A stretch of DNA of 64,000 bases from Abelmoschus esculentus (Eukaryota > Streptophyta > Magnoliopsida > Malvales > Malvaceae). The notes under the pieces were generated by a model. The model was given only the letters and a program-made list of their open reading frames with translations. It had not been told where the DNA came from and did no database searches. Shown piece after piece: positions 22,618-33,625 of this stretch (positions within the stretch are counted from its first letter, which is position 1; every line of letters begins with the position of its first letter). The DNA lies in contig JAUCBN010000024.1 in NCBI GenBank assembly GCA_035048815.1, positions 69,501-133,500 on the forward strand, written 5' to 3'. A program made the position numbers and the translations under genes.

Positions 22618-24231
22618 ATGCTGGAAAACCGGTGCTGCAACTCCTGTTTACTGTTTACAAGCTCTTGTCAACAAGGAAGAAAGTGGGCTTACATGTACAA
22701 TGGGAAGCGCCCACAGGAATTCACCGATTCCGATGCTTGTCGGGAAACCAAGTTGTCTAAGTTCTCTTCCGATGATTCTGCCAGTGAAGATAATAATTAT
22801 TCTAGCACTTCTTCCCCGGAAGACTCAGGTGACCTTGTCTTGCCAGATTCGCCTGACCAATCCGAAAATGATAGTAAGAAATCCAATTCTTCCATGAATT
22901 TGGATAACCAATCAAACAATGGCAACCTGTCAGATTCCGTGGAGGAGTTGCCAGAGGAACAATTTGATGGTGATGGTGTTAATGATGACGACGACAATGG
23001 TTCCTCTGTTTCTCCAGAGGAGAATGGTCACCACACACATGCTGGTGATTCTTCATCCAACTTGGATGCATTAATCCAACCAATTGGGAGAGATAATGAT
23101 GATAACAGCTTCAATGATTCTCCAGAGGAGGATGGTCATTACAGACAGGCTGGGAATTCTTCATCAGACTTGGATGCATTAATCCAACCGATTGGTCGAG
23201 ATAACTCAATCAGTTGCCTGATTAAGTGCTCAAGGTCTGATTATGGTTCCATTGCCATGTTGAATCGGAGTTTTCGTTCCTTAATCAGGAGTGGAGAGAT
23301 CTATAAGTTGAGGAGACAGAACGGTGTTGTTGAGCATTGGGTTTACTTTTCTTGTCACCTCCTTCAATGGGAGGCGTTTGATCCGATTAGACATAGGTGG
23401 ATGCATTTGCCAAGGATGCCTCCCAATGAATGTTTCATTTTTTCTGATAAAGAATCACTGGCTGTGGGAACTGAGTTGCTTGTCTTTGGAAAGGAGGTAA
23501 CTTCTCAGGTTATTTATAGATATAGTATTTTAACAAATTTATGGACTTCTGGAACCTGTATGAATGCTCCGAGGTGCTTGTTTGGATCAGCTAGTCTTGG
23601 AGAGATTGCAATTTTAGCTGGTGGTTGTGATTCTCAGGGTAATATCCTGAGCTCTGCCGAAATGTACAATTCTGAGACTCAGAAATGGGAAACTTTGCCA
23701 AGCATGAATAAGCCAAGGAAGATGTGTAGTGGAGTGTTTATGGATAAGAAATTTTATGTGATTGGGGGAATTGGTGGAGTTGGGAAGGATGCACGGATTC
23801 TCACTTGTGGCGAGGAGTATGATTTAGAGACAAAAAAATGGGCTGAAATTCCTAACATGTCTCCTGGAAGGAGTGGAGCTGCGGCGGAGATGCCTGCAGC
23901 AGCTGTGGCACCCCCTCTGGTTGCAGTGGTTAATAATGAACTGTATGCTGTTGATCATGCTGACATGGAAGTTAAGAGGTATAATAAGGAAGCAAACTCA
24001 TGGTTGACCGTAGGAAGATTGCCTGAAAGGGCAGTTTCAATGAACGGCTGGGGTCTAGCGTTCAGAGCATGTGGAGATCGACTTATAGTGATTGGTGGAC
24101 CTAGGGCTTTGGGTGAAGGTTTTATTGAACTCAATTCTTGGGTTCCAAGCGAAGGGCCTCCAGAATGGAACTTGCTTGCCAGGAAGCAGTTGGGTAACTT
24201 TGTGTATAATTGTGCTGTGATGGGATGCTGA
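22618..24231 (+). CDS. SKIP11: F-box/kelch-repeat protein, SKIP11-like
   Basis: A single coding exon of 537 residues. The N-terminal 150 residues are acidic and Ser/Asn-rich. The F-box starts about residue 185 (LDALIQPIGRDNSISCLIKC, then SRSDYGSIAMLNRSFRSLI), as in SKIP11/At1g14330/At1g26930. Kelch repeats fill residues 270-510: GEIAILAGGCDSQG, KKFYVIGGIGGVG, DRLIVIGGPRALGEG. Such proteins are substrate receptors of SCF ubiquitin ligases; members of this subfamily have been linked to turnover of phenylpropanoid enzymes. I start at MLENRCC because the family begins MLE and the frame upstream lacks an ATG context. A 5' UTR intron is likely (GT at 21964, AG at 22475-22476). A 108-bp tandem duplication copies the segment leading into the F-box. 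The exact paralogue is uncertain. Confidence 0.93.
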   Translation: MLENRCCNSCLLFTSSCQQGRKWAYMYNGKRPQEFTDSDACRETKLSKFSSDDSASEDNNYSSTSSPEDSGDLVLPDSPDQSENDSKKSNSSMNLDNQSNNGNLSDSVEELPEEQFDGDGVNDDDDNGSSVSPEENGHHTHAGDSSSNLDALIQPIGRDNDDNSFNDSPEEDGHYRQAGNSSSDLDALIQPIGRDNSISCLIKCSRSDYGSIAMLNRSFRSLIRSGEIYKLRRQNGVVEHWVYFSCHLLQWEAFDPIRHRWMHLPRMPPNECFIFSDKESLAVGTELLVFGKEVTSQVIYRYSILTNLWTSGTCMNAPRCLFGSASLGEIAILAGGCDSQGNILSSAEMYNSETQKWETLPSMNKPRKMCSGVFMDKKFYVIGGIGGVGKDARILTCGEEYDLETKKWAEIPNMSPGRSGAAAEMPAAAVAPPLVAVVNNELYAVDHADMEVKRYNKEANSWLTVGRLPERAVSMNGWGLAFRACGDRLIVIGGPRALGEGFIELNSWVPSEGPPEWNLLARKQLGNFVYNCAVMGC

Positions 24232-26525
24232 GAGATGAATTTTGCTGGCATAATGTTTTGTTCCATTGCCACCAGGGTTTGCATGGTTGGTTTTTCATTC
24301 AACAAAGAACTCTGAATTTTCACTAATGGTAAATTTCTCCTTTCTTTTTTACATATTTTCTCTTTCAACTGGGAGATGACGGGGAAGAGTTTCTGATAGC
24401 TCAAGATTCAATTGATCGTTTTATTGACTGTATGTCTTGAGTTTTTATTTCCTTTTCTAAACCTCACTAAAAATCTATTGCATTAAATTTGTGTTTTCCC
24501 CCGTTTTCAGTGACATGAGAATTTGCAAAGGCTGGCGTCATGTAGCACAGGAATATGTTTAATAATTTGAAGTACCAACACATTGGTAGGTTGCCATTAG
24601 AGTTTGCTGAAGATTTTTTAAGAACACAAAACTAGTCATATGAGTTTCTTCTTCCTTAATTTTCTTGGAATTGTCTTCAAGATGGGAAATAAGTTCTGGA
24701 GGTGGTTATCTTAGATGTTGCCTGATGTACTGATTACATTGATCATTACAATTGATGAACTTTATACTGCCAGAAATTTTTCTCATGTACACTTTGGAAT
24801 CCTTTATTGTTTTTATTTTCATTCGTTCAGTTGGATGGTGCCAGTTTCTCCATTTGCTCGACCTGCCAATTCATAAGTTATTCTTTTTCCCATACTTTCC
24901 CTTTGTTAGTCTCAAATATCGTGTAGATTACACTTTTTACCTTTAATTGTGTCTGAAGCGTGGAATTGTTTATATCTCTCATTTCTTAAGCAATATAGGT
25001 CACGTAAGTGCAAGCTAGGCAGATTTTCTGTCTAGGGTTGGGATGCAAAGGAACATTACTTGTAGAAGCTAGATTTCCCACAGGCTATTATATGAGTATA
25101 TTGAAAGTAGTAGTTTGTGTTGATTACCAGAAATGTGGACACTGTGTCCTTCCATAAGTAGAGAAGCTTGTGGCATCCGACTCTTGGCAATCTTAATAGG
25201 CTTGCGGAAAGACACTTTTTTCTTCTCTTCCGGCGTTTCTTATTTGTATCAGTTTGGTCTGAATTTCATTTTTCATTTATGACTCTGTATACCATGTTTA
25301 GATTTGTCTTCAAAATCAGGAAACTTAGCAGAGGATTTAAAAATATAACCTTCGGGTTTTATTTCATAGGCATGGAAAAGATACTGCATTGATTTTGAAT
25401 CTTCCATCTAATAATGACTAGGGCGAGTCGATGGAAGCACAGGGTTCATCAATAAGGATGAGTAGTAATATGGTGAACCCATTTTTGAAAACATGTTGTA
25501 TTTTTGTATGCTTCATCATTTACTGTTTTTGGTCTTTTTCTCTCTTTCTAGAATTTAAAGTAGGTACTCAGTATCTGAGAGAAGTTTGTTTTATTTGAAT
25601 TGGTTTTCTCAAATAAAGAGGGAAGTGCCATGCACCCACCCTTATGTTTGGAGTTTCAGTGATGTTTTCCTTTTCCATTTTGTGCAATGCTCCATAACTT
25701 TTATGGCTCTATTTTTGGTTGATTTCTCCGACGAGTACCAAGGCTCAGAAATATAGTAGGGAACTAGTTTGATAAGAACTGTATCTTAACCCTGTTATGA
25801 GACAAGAAGTCGTAGGATGAATTATGTAGGTTAGAAATCTGTGGGAATAACTTTGTCTGTAGAAGCAATATTCGAGATTGATTGTATAAAAGAATACAAC
25901 ATATCACCAGAATCCAGAATGCACTTCATTTCATATTACTACCTTTTCCATCTAATTTACTGATACGAACCAATACTGACTGTAGTTCATATGAATTCTT
26001 AACCGGTTATAGCCTATAGGTTTGATCACAATGTCTTTCAAAAGAGTAGTGATAGCTACACTAGGCATAAAAGGCAATGCAAACAAACCAAAGCAATGAC
26101 CCCTGTGCCAAGGGTTTAGGGTTAGAAATGGAGGTGTAGGGTTTGTTATAGTGAAAACCAATCATTGAGGGTGGCGCCACCTCAAACATTTGAGGCATAA
26201 GCTACAGATGGCAGACCTAATGCAGTAGGTGACGGAGCACATGCCTCGGTTGGAAGTGATTCAACTTGAACGTAGTACTGATGACCTAAATGTCATGTAT
26301 AATTTAATCTTCAACCAAGATTAATAGAAAGTTAAATTGAAATCTAGAATCAAATCCATTATAAGTTTTAAGTTGCAAACAGAAAATTAAATCAGTTGAT
26401 TTAAGTAATAACCGAACTAGAATCAAAGTGATAGAACTAAACAGAAACAACACCAAATACTACAAGTCCAAACAATTTACCGACCATTGATCATACAACA
26501 CCAAAGTGATTGACATTTCTTACAA
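24232..26525. other. intergenic, shared 3' side of two convergent genes
   Basis: The SKIP11-like gene and the HVA22 gene converge here. The stretch to about 24700 probably holds the F-box 3' UTR. The rest shows only short frames without motifs. Confidence 0.4.
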
Positions 26526-27409
26526 TCAATATCTATAATCATCATCAAAGATCATGTAATTGTTGCTGCGTCGTACCCTTTTTTCCTTCTCAGCCTGCAA
26601 ATCAAGTATACATGGTACATTCCATAAGTTAATTGATTAAAAATGTGTCAAATTAAGGAAGCAATATCATATTCATACAGAGAGAGAGAGAGGGATTTAG
26701 TTACCCTGGTTATAAGCCTTTCAAATTCATGGGTGCCGTGTTCTTCAATGTACTTCTCGGCAGCAGTTAGAATGTCATCCTGCTTGCTGAAAAGACTCTT
26801 CTTACGAGGGACATACCACATGGTACTGGTGACGCGTTCAGGGTTCATGTAAAATGGCCTAATGAAGTGACGGTAGACGTAAGCTGCGCCGTTGAATTGA
26901 GGCATCACCAACCAGCATGTAAAAATCAGTTTCGCATATGGCCAAATCGGGAACCTGGGATGCAACCACATGTCTCGGCTGCTTCAGTTTCTTCCTACAG
27001 GCTACACAGCAGGGTAATACTCAAAAACAGGTAGGCGGTAGCTTACCATTCAAGGAGTTTGGCAAATGTGAGTTCGAAAAGTGTGATCAGAGAGTAAAGG
27101 ACCCAATACGTCAGCCATTGTTGATCATCGCTGTTGGACCTCGTCTCTATAGCCCTAATCGAAGCATATCTGCCAAAAAAAGATGGCAATCTTGTAAGTG
27201 ATGACAATGTTAGTGTTTCAAAGATGGAACATCTTACTTACAGAGGGTAAACCAGAGTGACCAAAGGCCTGTAACAACACAAAAAACTCAGTTAGACTTG
27301 GAAACGAAGACAGGGCAGCAACTGAAGCAAAGGGTTGGAAAAAAGATCCATACAAAGCAAGAACATCAAAGTTCTTCGCAACAACTTGAAGAAAGTTCTG
27401 ATTACCCAT
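26526..27409 (-). CDS. HVA22: HVA22-like protein (TB2/DP1/REEP family), five exons
   Basis: Exons in coding order are 27354-27409, 27242-27268, 27047-27169, 26705-26954 and 26526-26594. All introns are GT-AG and the sum is 525 nt, giving 174 residues. Exon 2 is a 27-nt microexon coding LPLVTLVYP and half a codon at each side. The protein shows the family order: FLQVVAKNFDVLALP, VYPLYASIRAIET, DDQQWLTYWVLYSL, FPIWPYAKLIFTCWLVMPQF, GAAYVYRHFIRPF, then DDILTAAEKYIEEHG. HVA22/REEP proteins are hairpin membrane proteins that shape tubular endoplasmic reticulum. Plant members are often induced by ABA and stress, and some restrain vesicle traffic and autophagy. Length and motif order are those of Arabidopsis HVA22A/C. 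The tail is charged (AEKEKRVRRS) and ends DDDYRY. Confidence 0.95.
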
Positions 27410-28507
27410 TCCTTGATCACTCCTTTTGCAGAATGCTTTTGTGTTTTGCTTTCTAGTGGTAAAAAGCGGAGGGAGGGAAAGCGCGGGGGTAATGTGAAAG
27501 GTTTGAAAGAGGGAGAGAAATTGTGGGGTAAAGGTTGAATTGGAACTCAGATTTTCTCTCCCTGGAGAATCTTATGCTGCACGGGAAAAGAGGCACCGAA
27601 TTTCTTGGCATATTATCAGGTGTGAGGGGTGGTGTTTGTGAACCCTCACATCAAATAACCAATCAAAGTTTGCCATATCAATAGAGTACATTATTTAAAT
27701 ATAATACGAATGCATAAGAATGTTGTTTTCTCTTGGCTTAGCACGTCTTCAAATTATGGTTAATACATTTTTGGTGTTTAAATTATTTTTAGTTTAAAAT
27801 AAGAATTTAAAGTTTTAAATTTAATTATTTTAAGTGTTTAACTATTATTTACTATTATTTTTATTTAAAATTATTTTATTATTTTAATTTAATTTATTTT
27901 TAACTTAATTTTTAAAAAAATAACAATTTTAAATCTTTACAAAATAGTATCAAATCCTTAAATCAAAACTAAAAACTTCCAAATTTATCATCGTTATCGT
28001 CATTTATTATTTAACGAAGATCACTATTATCGTCGTTGGATCACCATTAAATTTTTTCCAACCATCCCATCCATCATTAGTAACTATTGTTAAGTGTGTC
28101 AATTGATTACCTAAAGTCGTAAAATATAAAATCTCGAAAAGAAAGTTATCGGTATACCTACCATCGTTTATCGACAATGGATGGATAGAAAAATGATCGT
28201 GATGATTTGATGACGATAGTGGTAGTCTTTGGTGAAACAGTAACCAGAAAGAATAACAATAATTTCAGGATTTTGAATTTAGAAATTTAAGATTATTTTA
28301 TAAGGATTTAAAATTATAAATTAAAAAAAATAAATTTAAATTTCATTTAAAAATTCATTAAAATAAATCATATTAAACTATATTATTTATCACATTTTTA
28401 TTGGTTAATATTTTTTATTAATAATTAAATATTTAAAATTAAAATTTTAAATACTTATTAGAATTAAAAACATTTATAAATATATTTTAAACATTTATTT
28501 TTATATT
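27410..28507. other. HVA22 promoter side and AT-rich intergenic DNA
   Basis: The first 250 bases are likely the HVA22 5' UTR and promoter. From 27700 the sequence is extremely AT-rich, with repeated TTTAAAAT-like words and no coding frame. Confidence 0.4.
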
Positions 28508-28518
28508 AAAACTTTTTC

Positions 28519-28979
28519 CTTTTGTTTACACTATGTGTTTGTTATGTGGGACAGGTATAGAAATCAGAGACCATTTGTTTGGTAGTTGCAAGTTTTCTTC
28601 TCACCTTTGGAAGTTAGTATTGTTAGAGTGGGGTATGATTAGCTCTCATGGTTGTTGGGAAGACATGTTCAACTGGGTCATACAAATTAGTAAAGGAAAA
28701 TCCTTGAAAGCAATCACCATTCGGTTTGTTTGGAGAGGTTTCAACTATTATGTATGGCAAGAGCAGAATCGAAGGTTGCATAAGAAAAATCCAAGAGTAG
28801 AAGAAGTTCTTTTTACTATTATTAAAAATGGCGTGAGAGCGAAAATGCTTGAAAATAGGAATACAACTATATAGCGGGTAGTATTCTGTACAGAGATTTT
28901 GGGAATAGAGAATGATAATTTATATGATTTCTTTTTGTATTATTGAATGAAATGAAGTTTCACTTATCCAAAAAAAAAA
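28519..28979 (+). mobile_element. 5'-truncated LINE copy with poly(A) and target-site duplication
   Basis: The frame 28533-28874 is open for 113 codons. It contains the zf-RVT pattern CLLCGTGIEIRDHLFGSC and the WQEQNRRLHKKN motif that closes plant LINE ORF2. After the stop come about 100 bp of 3' UTR and a poly(A) at 28970-28982. The flanks repeat AAAACTTTTTC (28508-28518 and 28980-28990). The left duplication is preceded by TT, giving TT/AAAA, the preferred nick site of LINE endonucleases. Only the last 460 bp of the element were inserted, so it cannot move by itself. The intact remaining frame suggests it is not very old. Confidence 0.85.
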
Positions 28980-28990
28980 AAAACTTTTTC

Positions 28991-30891
28991 TTTTTTATCA
29001 GATTTTTTATTGATTTCATCGCTAAGCCATTTTATTGGATGACGGGTTGTCCCTAAAATCATGTACTGCAGGCTGCAGCGCACTAAGCAAGCAAGGCAGA
29101 GGTTACGGCCTTGGTTTGGTCGGAGTCGGACTTCTAGAAATGTATTGAGATTGGACCATGAAATCATGCAAAAATATTGGGTTTATGTTTTAATGTTTTT
29201 TTTTAATTTTCGTACATTTATTTCTCTCATCTGAGAATTATAAATTAATATAAAACTAATTAAATTTTATATTATATAAATAGATCTAATTACCCTTCTA
29301 TGTATACCAGAACCACTCAGTAGCCTCACTTTTACTAGTAAAATATCTTTATTTTTAGACGATTTAGATTCCAACCAATTACTAGTATTTACAATGTCTG
29401 TATGCGCCTTTTACAATGAAAAACGTAGACTGCATGGTCGATGAAACACGTACGGTCGACTGAACAAGACTAATAAAAGCATGCAGATCCATAGTGATCG
29501 TATCAGTCTGAAGGGTTTGTTTCAGTTGGCAAGCAAAGCAAAGCAAAGATGGCAGTCACATCCACCTCTCGACTCATGGGTTGTCATGACCATTCGATTT
29601 AGACTTTAACTGCATCATCCTTCATTTTTTATTGAGACCGTATACAATATTAAATTATCATTTTCACATATTTTACTAAACAATCTATGTTTACAATGAC
29701 ATGCATACAGCCTCAAACGCAGAATACAAAAGATAAACACACGTTCTTAGACAGTAGGAACTACGAAGTAGCTAGGTACCCGACTACTTAATTGAATCCA
29801 TCAGAACTCCCTTACACTGACCTATATGCAGCTCGGTCATTAATTATTTAATCAATGCTGATGGCTGCAAAATAAACCAATCTAAGACATCTGTATGATA
29901 TGATAAATAAGAACCAAAATATATATTATTTGCCTATTTACTGATGTCCTAAGCAGTCGTCATCAGGCCGTGCTGCAAGTCACAAATCTAGACCCAATAT
30001 CCAAAACAAACCCTACTAGGTATATTGTTAGAGAAATATACGAGGCGCTCATTTTGAGAAGAGGAATATAAATTCATAGATTGGCTGCCCCCCCAAAGGT
30101 TTCCAAATATAGAAAAACGAAACCAAGTCATCCTTCCAATAGCTTGCGTCAATGCTAACAAGAAAAGGAACAGAGAAAAAGAAGAAGAAATCTCCCAGTT
30201 TTTTTCTGTTATGAAGGGTTTCATGTTGCAGTGAAATGGTAGAGCTGACCCACAGCATGATGAAGGGTTCAAACATACACGGTTGTAACTGATTCTAGTG
30301 GTAAAGAATTGGAAATATCACCACCAAAGTTCTTCCTATGGCTATTATGAAGAAGAGAAGGAATGATCCTGTTGTTACTTGGTGTTTGCTTACTGCTTTT
30401 AGTAACCAAAGGGGGCTCACCAGTCACCACTACACCTGAGATTTTCCTGAAAAAATCTCTAATCACGCGTGCCCTTCTTCTCTCTAATCTATTTCTTTAT
30501 GCAAACCAGTTCAAAGCAGTTCAACATGCATTAAAAACGCACCGAAAAACCCGCCATTTTAGTGAAGTAGTATTAAATGTGATGAATTAATGATAAGTTT
30601 GTTAAACCTAACCAATTGAAATCTACTCTCCTTTTCCCTTGAGCCTAAAGATAAATTTGATTCGGTGATGTTGAAGATATTTAATTATTAACAATGATTA
30701 ACTGTTTAGTCACGTCCCAAAAGATATGGTTTAGTGCTATAATATAATATTAATTCTCACATATCAAACTCTATCTAGTTCATACTCACACCAAGATCGA
30801 ATACCACACTCGGTTTCAAAGCATTTAAACTTGAGCATATGTTGTAATTTGCTATACACTTTGTAATTTGCTCTAATGTCATGGTCGAACG
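28991..30891. other. intergenic, no supported gene
   Basis: Short frames on both strands near 29990-30590 lack an ATG, splice context or family motif. I see no further repeat structure. Confidence 0.35.
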
Positions 30892-31010
30892 CTAGCTAGT
30901 TGAATCATGCCTATTTTCTCCGTCGTGGTGTGGATGTGATCCGCTGGCCGTAGACTCGGAAACGTTGGTACCCAGAATTGGTCTATAAGCATTAAGTGAC
31001 GCAAGCATGC

Positions 31011-32000
31011 CTAAATGAGTGTCGGTAATTGAGCCACCTTCAACGCCAATTCCTGAACCAGATTGTTGGCAGGTAGGAGAGCCATTAGAGTTGAGAAATT
31101 CATGAAATGTATCCCACTAGACATAGTAACCTTATACATATTAGTAGTAGTACCTGAAGGAAATGTCCACATGGGATCCCTGGCGCCACTCCCGACGATG
31201 ACTTGGTTTCCGGGGTTAGTCATCATCCAAAATGTTGTCGGAATCGGATTATGACTAACTGGAATCGAGAAGGCGTTAGATTGTATCAGGTAATTCCCCA
31301 TCTGGTTTTGTGGCAATTCTTGCTGCTCCTGCCTCCTCCTTTTTGCTATACTAGTATCTTCTGTCTCGGAAACGTCGACGCTAGCGTCCTGAATCTCTTG
31401 CTTAGCTTGCAAGAAAGCGTTCAAACTACTGCTACTTCTACCGGGGAAGTTTAACGAATCCTCAGACGATAAAGCGACACCCGGAAATAAAACCCTCCTT
31501 TGTTGTTGAGATGAGTCGTCAAGGACATTCCTTCGATCCCATTCACTTCTCATCCTCATTTGTTGTGTAGCAAAATTTGGATTAAAATAAGTATTCCTCA
31601 AGTGGGAAGCCGACATGCTAGAGCCTGAACTTCTCAGTGAAATATTAAGGGACGTAAAATTAGCAGGGATAGTACCTGTCCCCGTAGCGGCTATCACCGC
31701 AGGCTCAGCTTGCTGAAGCAACCATTCGATGGTTTCGCCATCCGATTTGTGACCGAGCTCTCTCGTTAACTGGAAAACCCTAGCAGCACATGTCGCCGGC
31801 ATACGGATGCGGCGGCCACGGCCTTCCACCTTGGTGTGCCTGTCTTTTGTTGAAGTCCTCTTAGGGGGAGGTTTCTTGGGGGGTTCCGAGATCGTTTTGG
31901 AGCTCGTCTCGGCATCGAAACTAGGTTGTTCTTGTTGCCGTTCCTTGTTTTCCAGTAGCTGAAGAGGGAAGTTGGGCCTTCGGATCCCATTTTCATCCAT
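31011..32000 (-). CDS. TCP15: class I TCP transcription factor, TCP14/TCP15-like, C-terminus frameshifted
   Basis: An intronless frame of 329 residues. The TCP domain spans about residues 44-105: KKPPPKRTSTKDRHTKVEG, then RGRRIRMPATCAARVFQL, then LGHKSDGETIEWLLQQAEP. The basic region carries the class I (PCF) deletion. It is followed by AVIAATGTGTIPANFTSLNI. NFPLQLL near the N-terminus and MGNYLIQS further on match TCP15, and WTFPS and GIHFMNF match TCP14/15. Class I TCPs bind GTGGGNCC-type sites and control cell proliferation and hormone responses. After MALLP a base appears to be missing (31068-31072). The family C-terminus (GSGIG, HLGMLASLNAYRP, ASGSHPHH) lies intact in the next frame down to a stop at 30892. 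As written, the protein ends in about 15 unrelated residues. This is either a real truncating allele or an assembly error. Confidence 0.9.
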   Translation of the reverse strand: MDENGIRRPNFPLQLLENKERQQEQPSFDAETSSKTISEPPKKPPPKRTSTKDRHTKVEGRGRRIRMPATCAARVFQLTRELGHKSDGETIEWLLQQAEPAVIAATGTGTIPANFTSLNISLRSSGSSMSASHLRNTYFNPNFATQQMRMRSEWDRRNVLDDSSQQQRRVLFPGVALSSEDSLNFPGRSSSSLNAFLQAKQEIQDASVDVSETEDTSIAKRRRQEQQELPQNQMGNYLIQSNAFSIPVSHNPIPTTFWMMTNPGNQVIVGSGARDPMWTFPSGTTTNMYKVTMSSGIHFMNFSTLMALLPANNLVQELALKVAQLPTLI

Positions 32001-33455
32001 GATCTTGTGTGAAAATGGGATTATATTTGTGTTTTATATCTCCTACTCCTAGCTTGTACATAATCTGTAGGTGACCCTCATTCAGTCACTTTGGTGGTCC
32101 GGTGGGTCAATTTTATTCTTCTTTCAAATATGATGTGTAGCTTGAAATTCCCTTTAGATGGGAGAAGATTGCAGCTCAGTTGCTTTTCTTATCTCTGCGA
32201 AGACCAGAGAGAGAGAGAGGATAAGGGAAGAGAGCAATCTTTAAGCAACAAATACAATGAGTGAGAATTATAAGGGTGGGATCTGAAATAAAAGCCATGA
32301 TTTTTCCTTCTTTTCTTTTTTGGATCTGGAAATATCTTGTTTCTTTGAGGATCTGTTTGTAATTTTATATTTTCTTCTCTCTCTAAATTCATCATACAAC
32401 ATCTATCAACATATCTGTCTGTATTTTTTTTTTCCATTATGAAGATATCCTTTTATTGTGGTTTGCCAGTCTCTTGATTCAGACTCCACGTGCGATGCTC
32501 TTTTATTATTCAATCTATAAAGACAGTGGTGGCCCTGTCCATGTCCCCATCCCCTTAACTCAAAACACTCTCTTGCTGTTGCATGGTTAAAAATTAAAGC
32601 AATGAAAAAGCAATTTCTCTCTGATCTGTCTACAGGATATAATCAATTGTTTCCATTCAATCCTTGTAATCATTGCCAAACCTTGGATGTTCAACAGGGT
32701 TTATCAAATCCACTCTGTTGGCTGTTGCCTGTTGCATGTGAAAATCTCAACCATGCAGGCCCTTAGTTGTAAAGAATATAAGAATGAATGAAAGCAACGG
32801 TGAGGTCAAGACTCCTCCATCTTTGAACGTGTGAACCATACACTCTGCAATGATTTATATACATAGACATAAGATCTTAGGACAAAGTAACTTGTCCAAG
32901 ATGAATATGTTGTTCAACAAGGGGAAAGAATTGGACCCATTTGTTCATAGGATGAGTTTAATGTATAATATATACATAAAATGATACATTTATCGATAGA
33001 TTAATTACAATTTTATGCATAATCAATCGAGTCATAGAAGTGTTAGAGTCAAAATTTAATTTAATTAATGATTCTGTGACCCAAAATTAATTTGTAATTG
33101 ATTGTTGTTAATCTGAATTCGAGTTAGATTTATTATTGTAGTAACTGAATTCGATCTGTATTCAATCAAAAATAACCCGAATTCGAATTAAACTTGTTAC
33201 TGTGAACTTAAAATGTTACTTGCACTCAAATAAGATGAAAATTAATATCTTCTCTCATTTTTTTTCTTTTATACGAGACACATTTAATATGTTTTTCAAT
33301 TTTTTTCTCTCCTTTGACCCTTCTATTTTCCCCTTCAACCAAACAAAGCCTAAGGCTATCCTAAGATATAAGACTAGACAATGATAGAATAAGACATATA
33401 AAGAGTCAATTTTTAACCCTAATGAAATTCACTAAACTAAATCCAGATTGCTCTT
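32001..33455. other. TCP promoter side and AT-rich intergenic DNA
   Basis: Just upstream of the TCP start the DNA is CT/GA-rich, including a GA run near 32206-32218, as often seen in plant 5' UTRs and core promoters. Beyond 32900 it is AT-rich, with EcoRI-like GAATTCGA words repeated near 33114-33188 and no frame of interest. Confidence 0.4.
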
Positions 33456-33625
33456 ATATAATATATATTACTATTATAAAATTCAAAGAGAAGTGAATCT
33501 CTGTATTAATGTTGGAATAAAATTCAATAATAGTAAGTATATATAATATATATTAGTATTTTTAATTCAAAGAGAACTCAATCTTTGCATTAATATTGGA
33601 TTAAAATTCAATAATAGTATTATTA
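33456..33625. repeat. two-copy tandem repeat, 84-85-bp unit
   Basis: TATAATATATATTA, ATTCAAAGAGAA and AAAATTCAATAATAGTA each occur twice in the same order with an offset of about 84-86 bp. The copies differ at several positions, so the duplication is old. The function is unknown. Confidence 0.75.

Noticed and set aside
24752..26161. Several frames of 60-75 codons between the F-box and HVA22 genes
   Set aside because: No motif, no conserved start, and base composition like the spacer.
30269..30466. Minus-strand frame of 65 codons that could be a small secreted peptide
   Set aside because: It has no ATG, no signal peptide and no known peptide motif (CLE, CEP, IDA, RGF).
33104..33200. GAATTCGA words as part of a retrotransposon LTR
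   Set aside because: No TG...CA ends, no second copy and no primer-binding site could be found.
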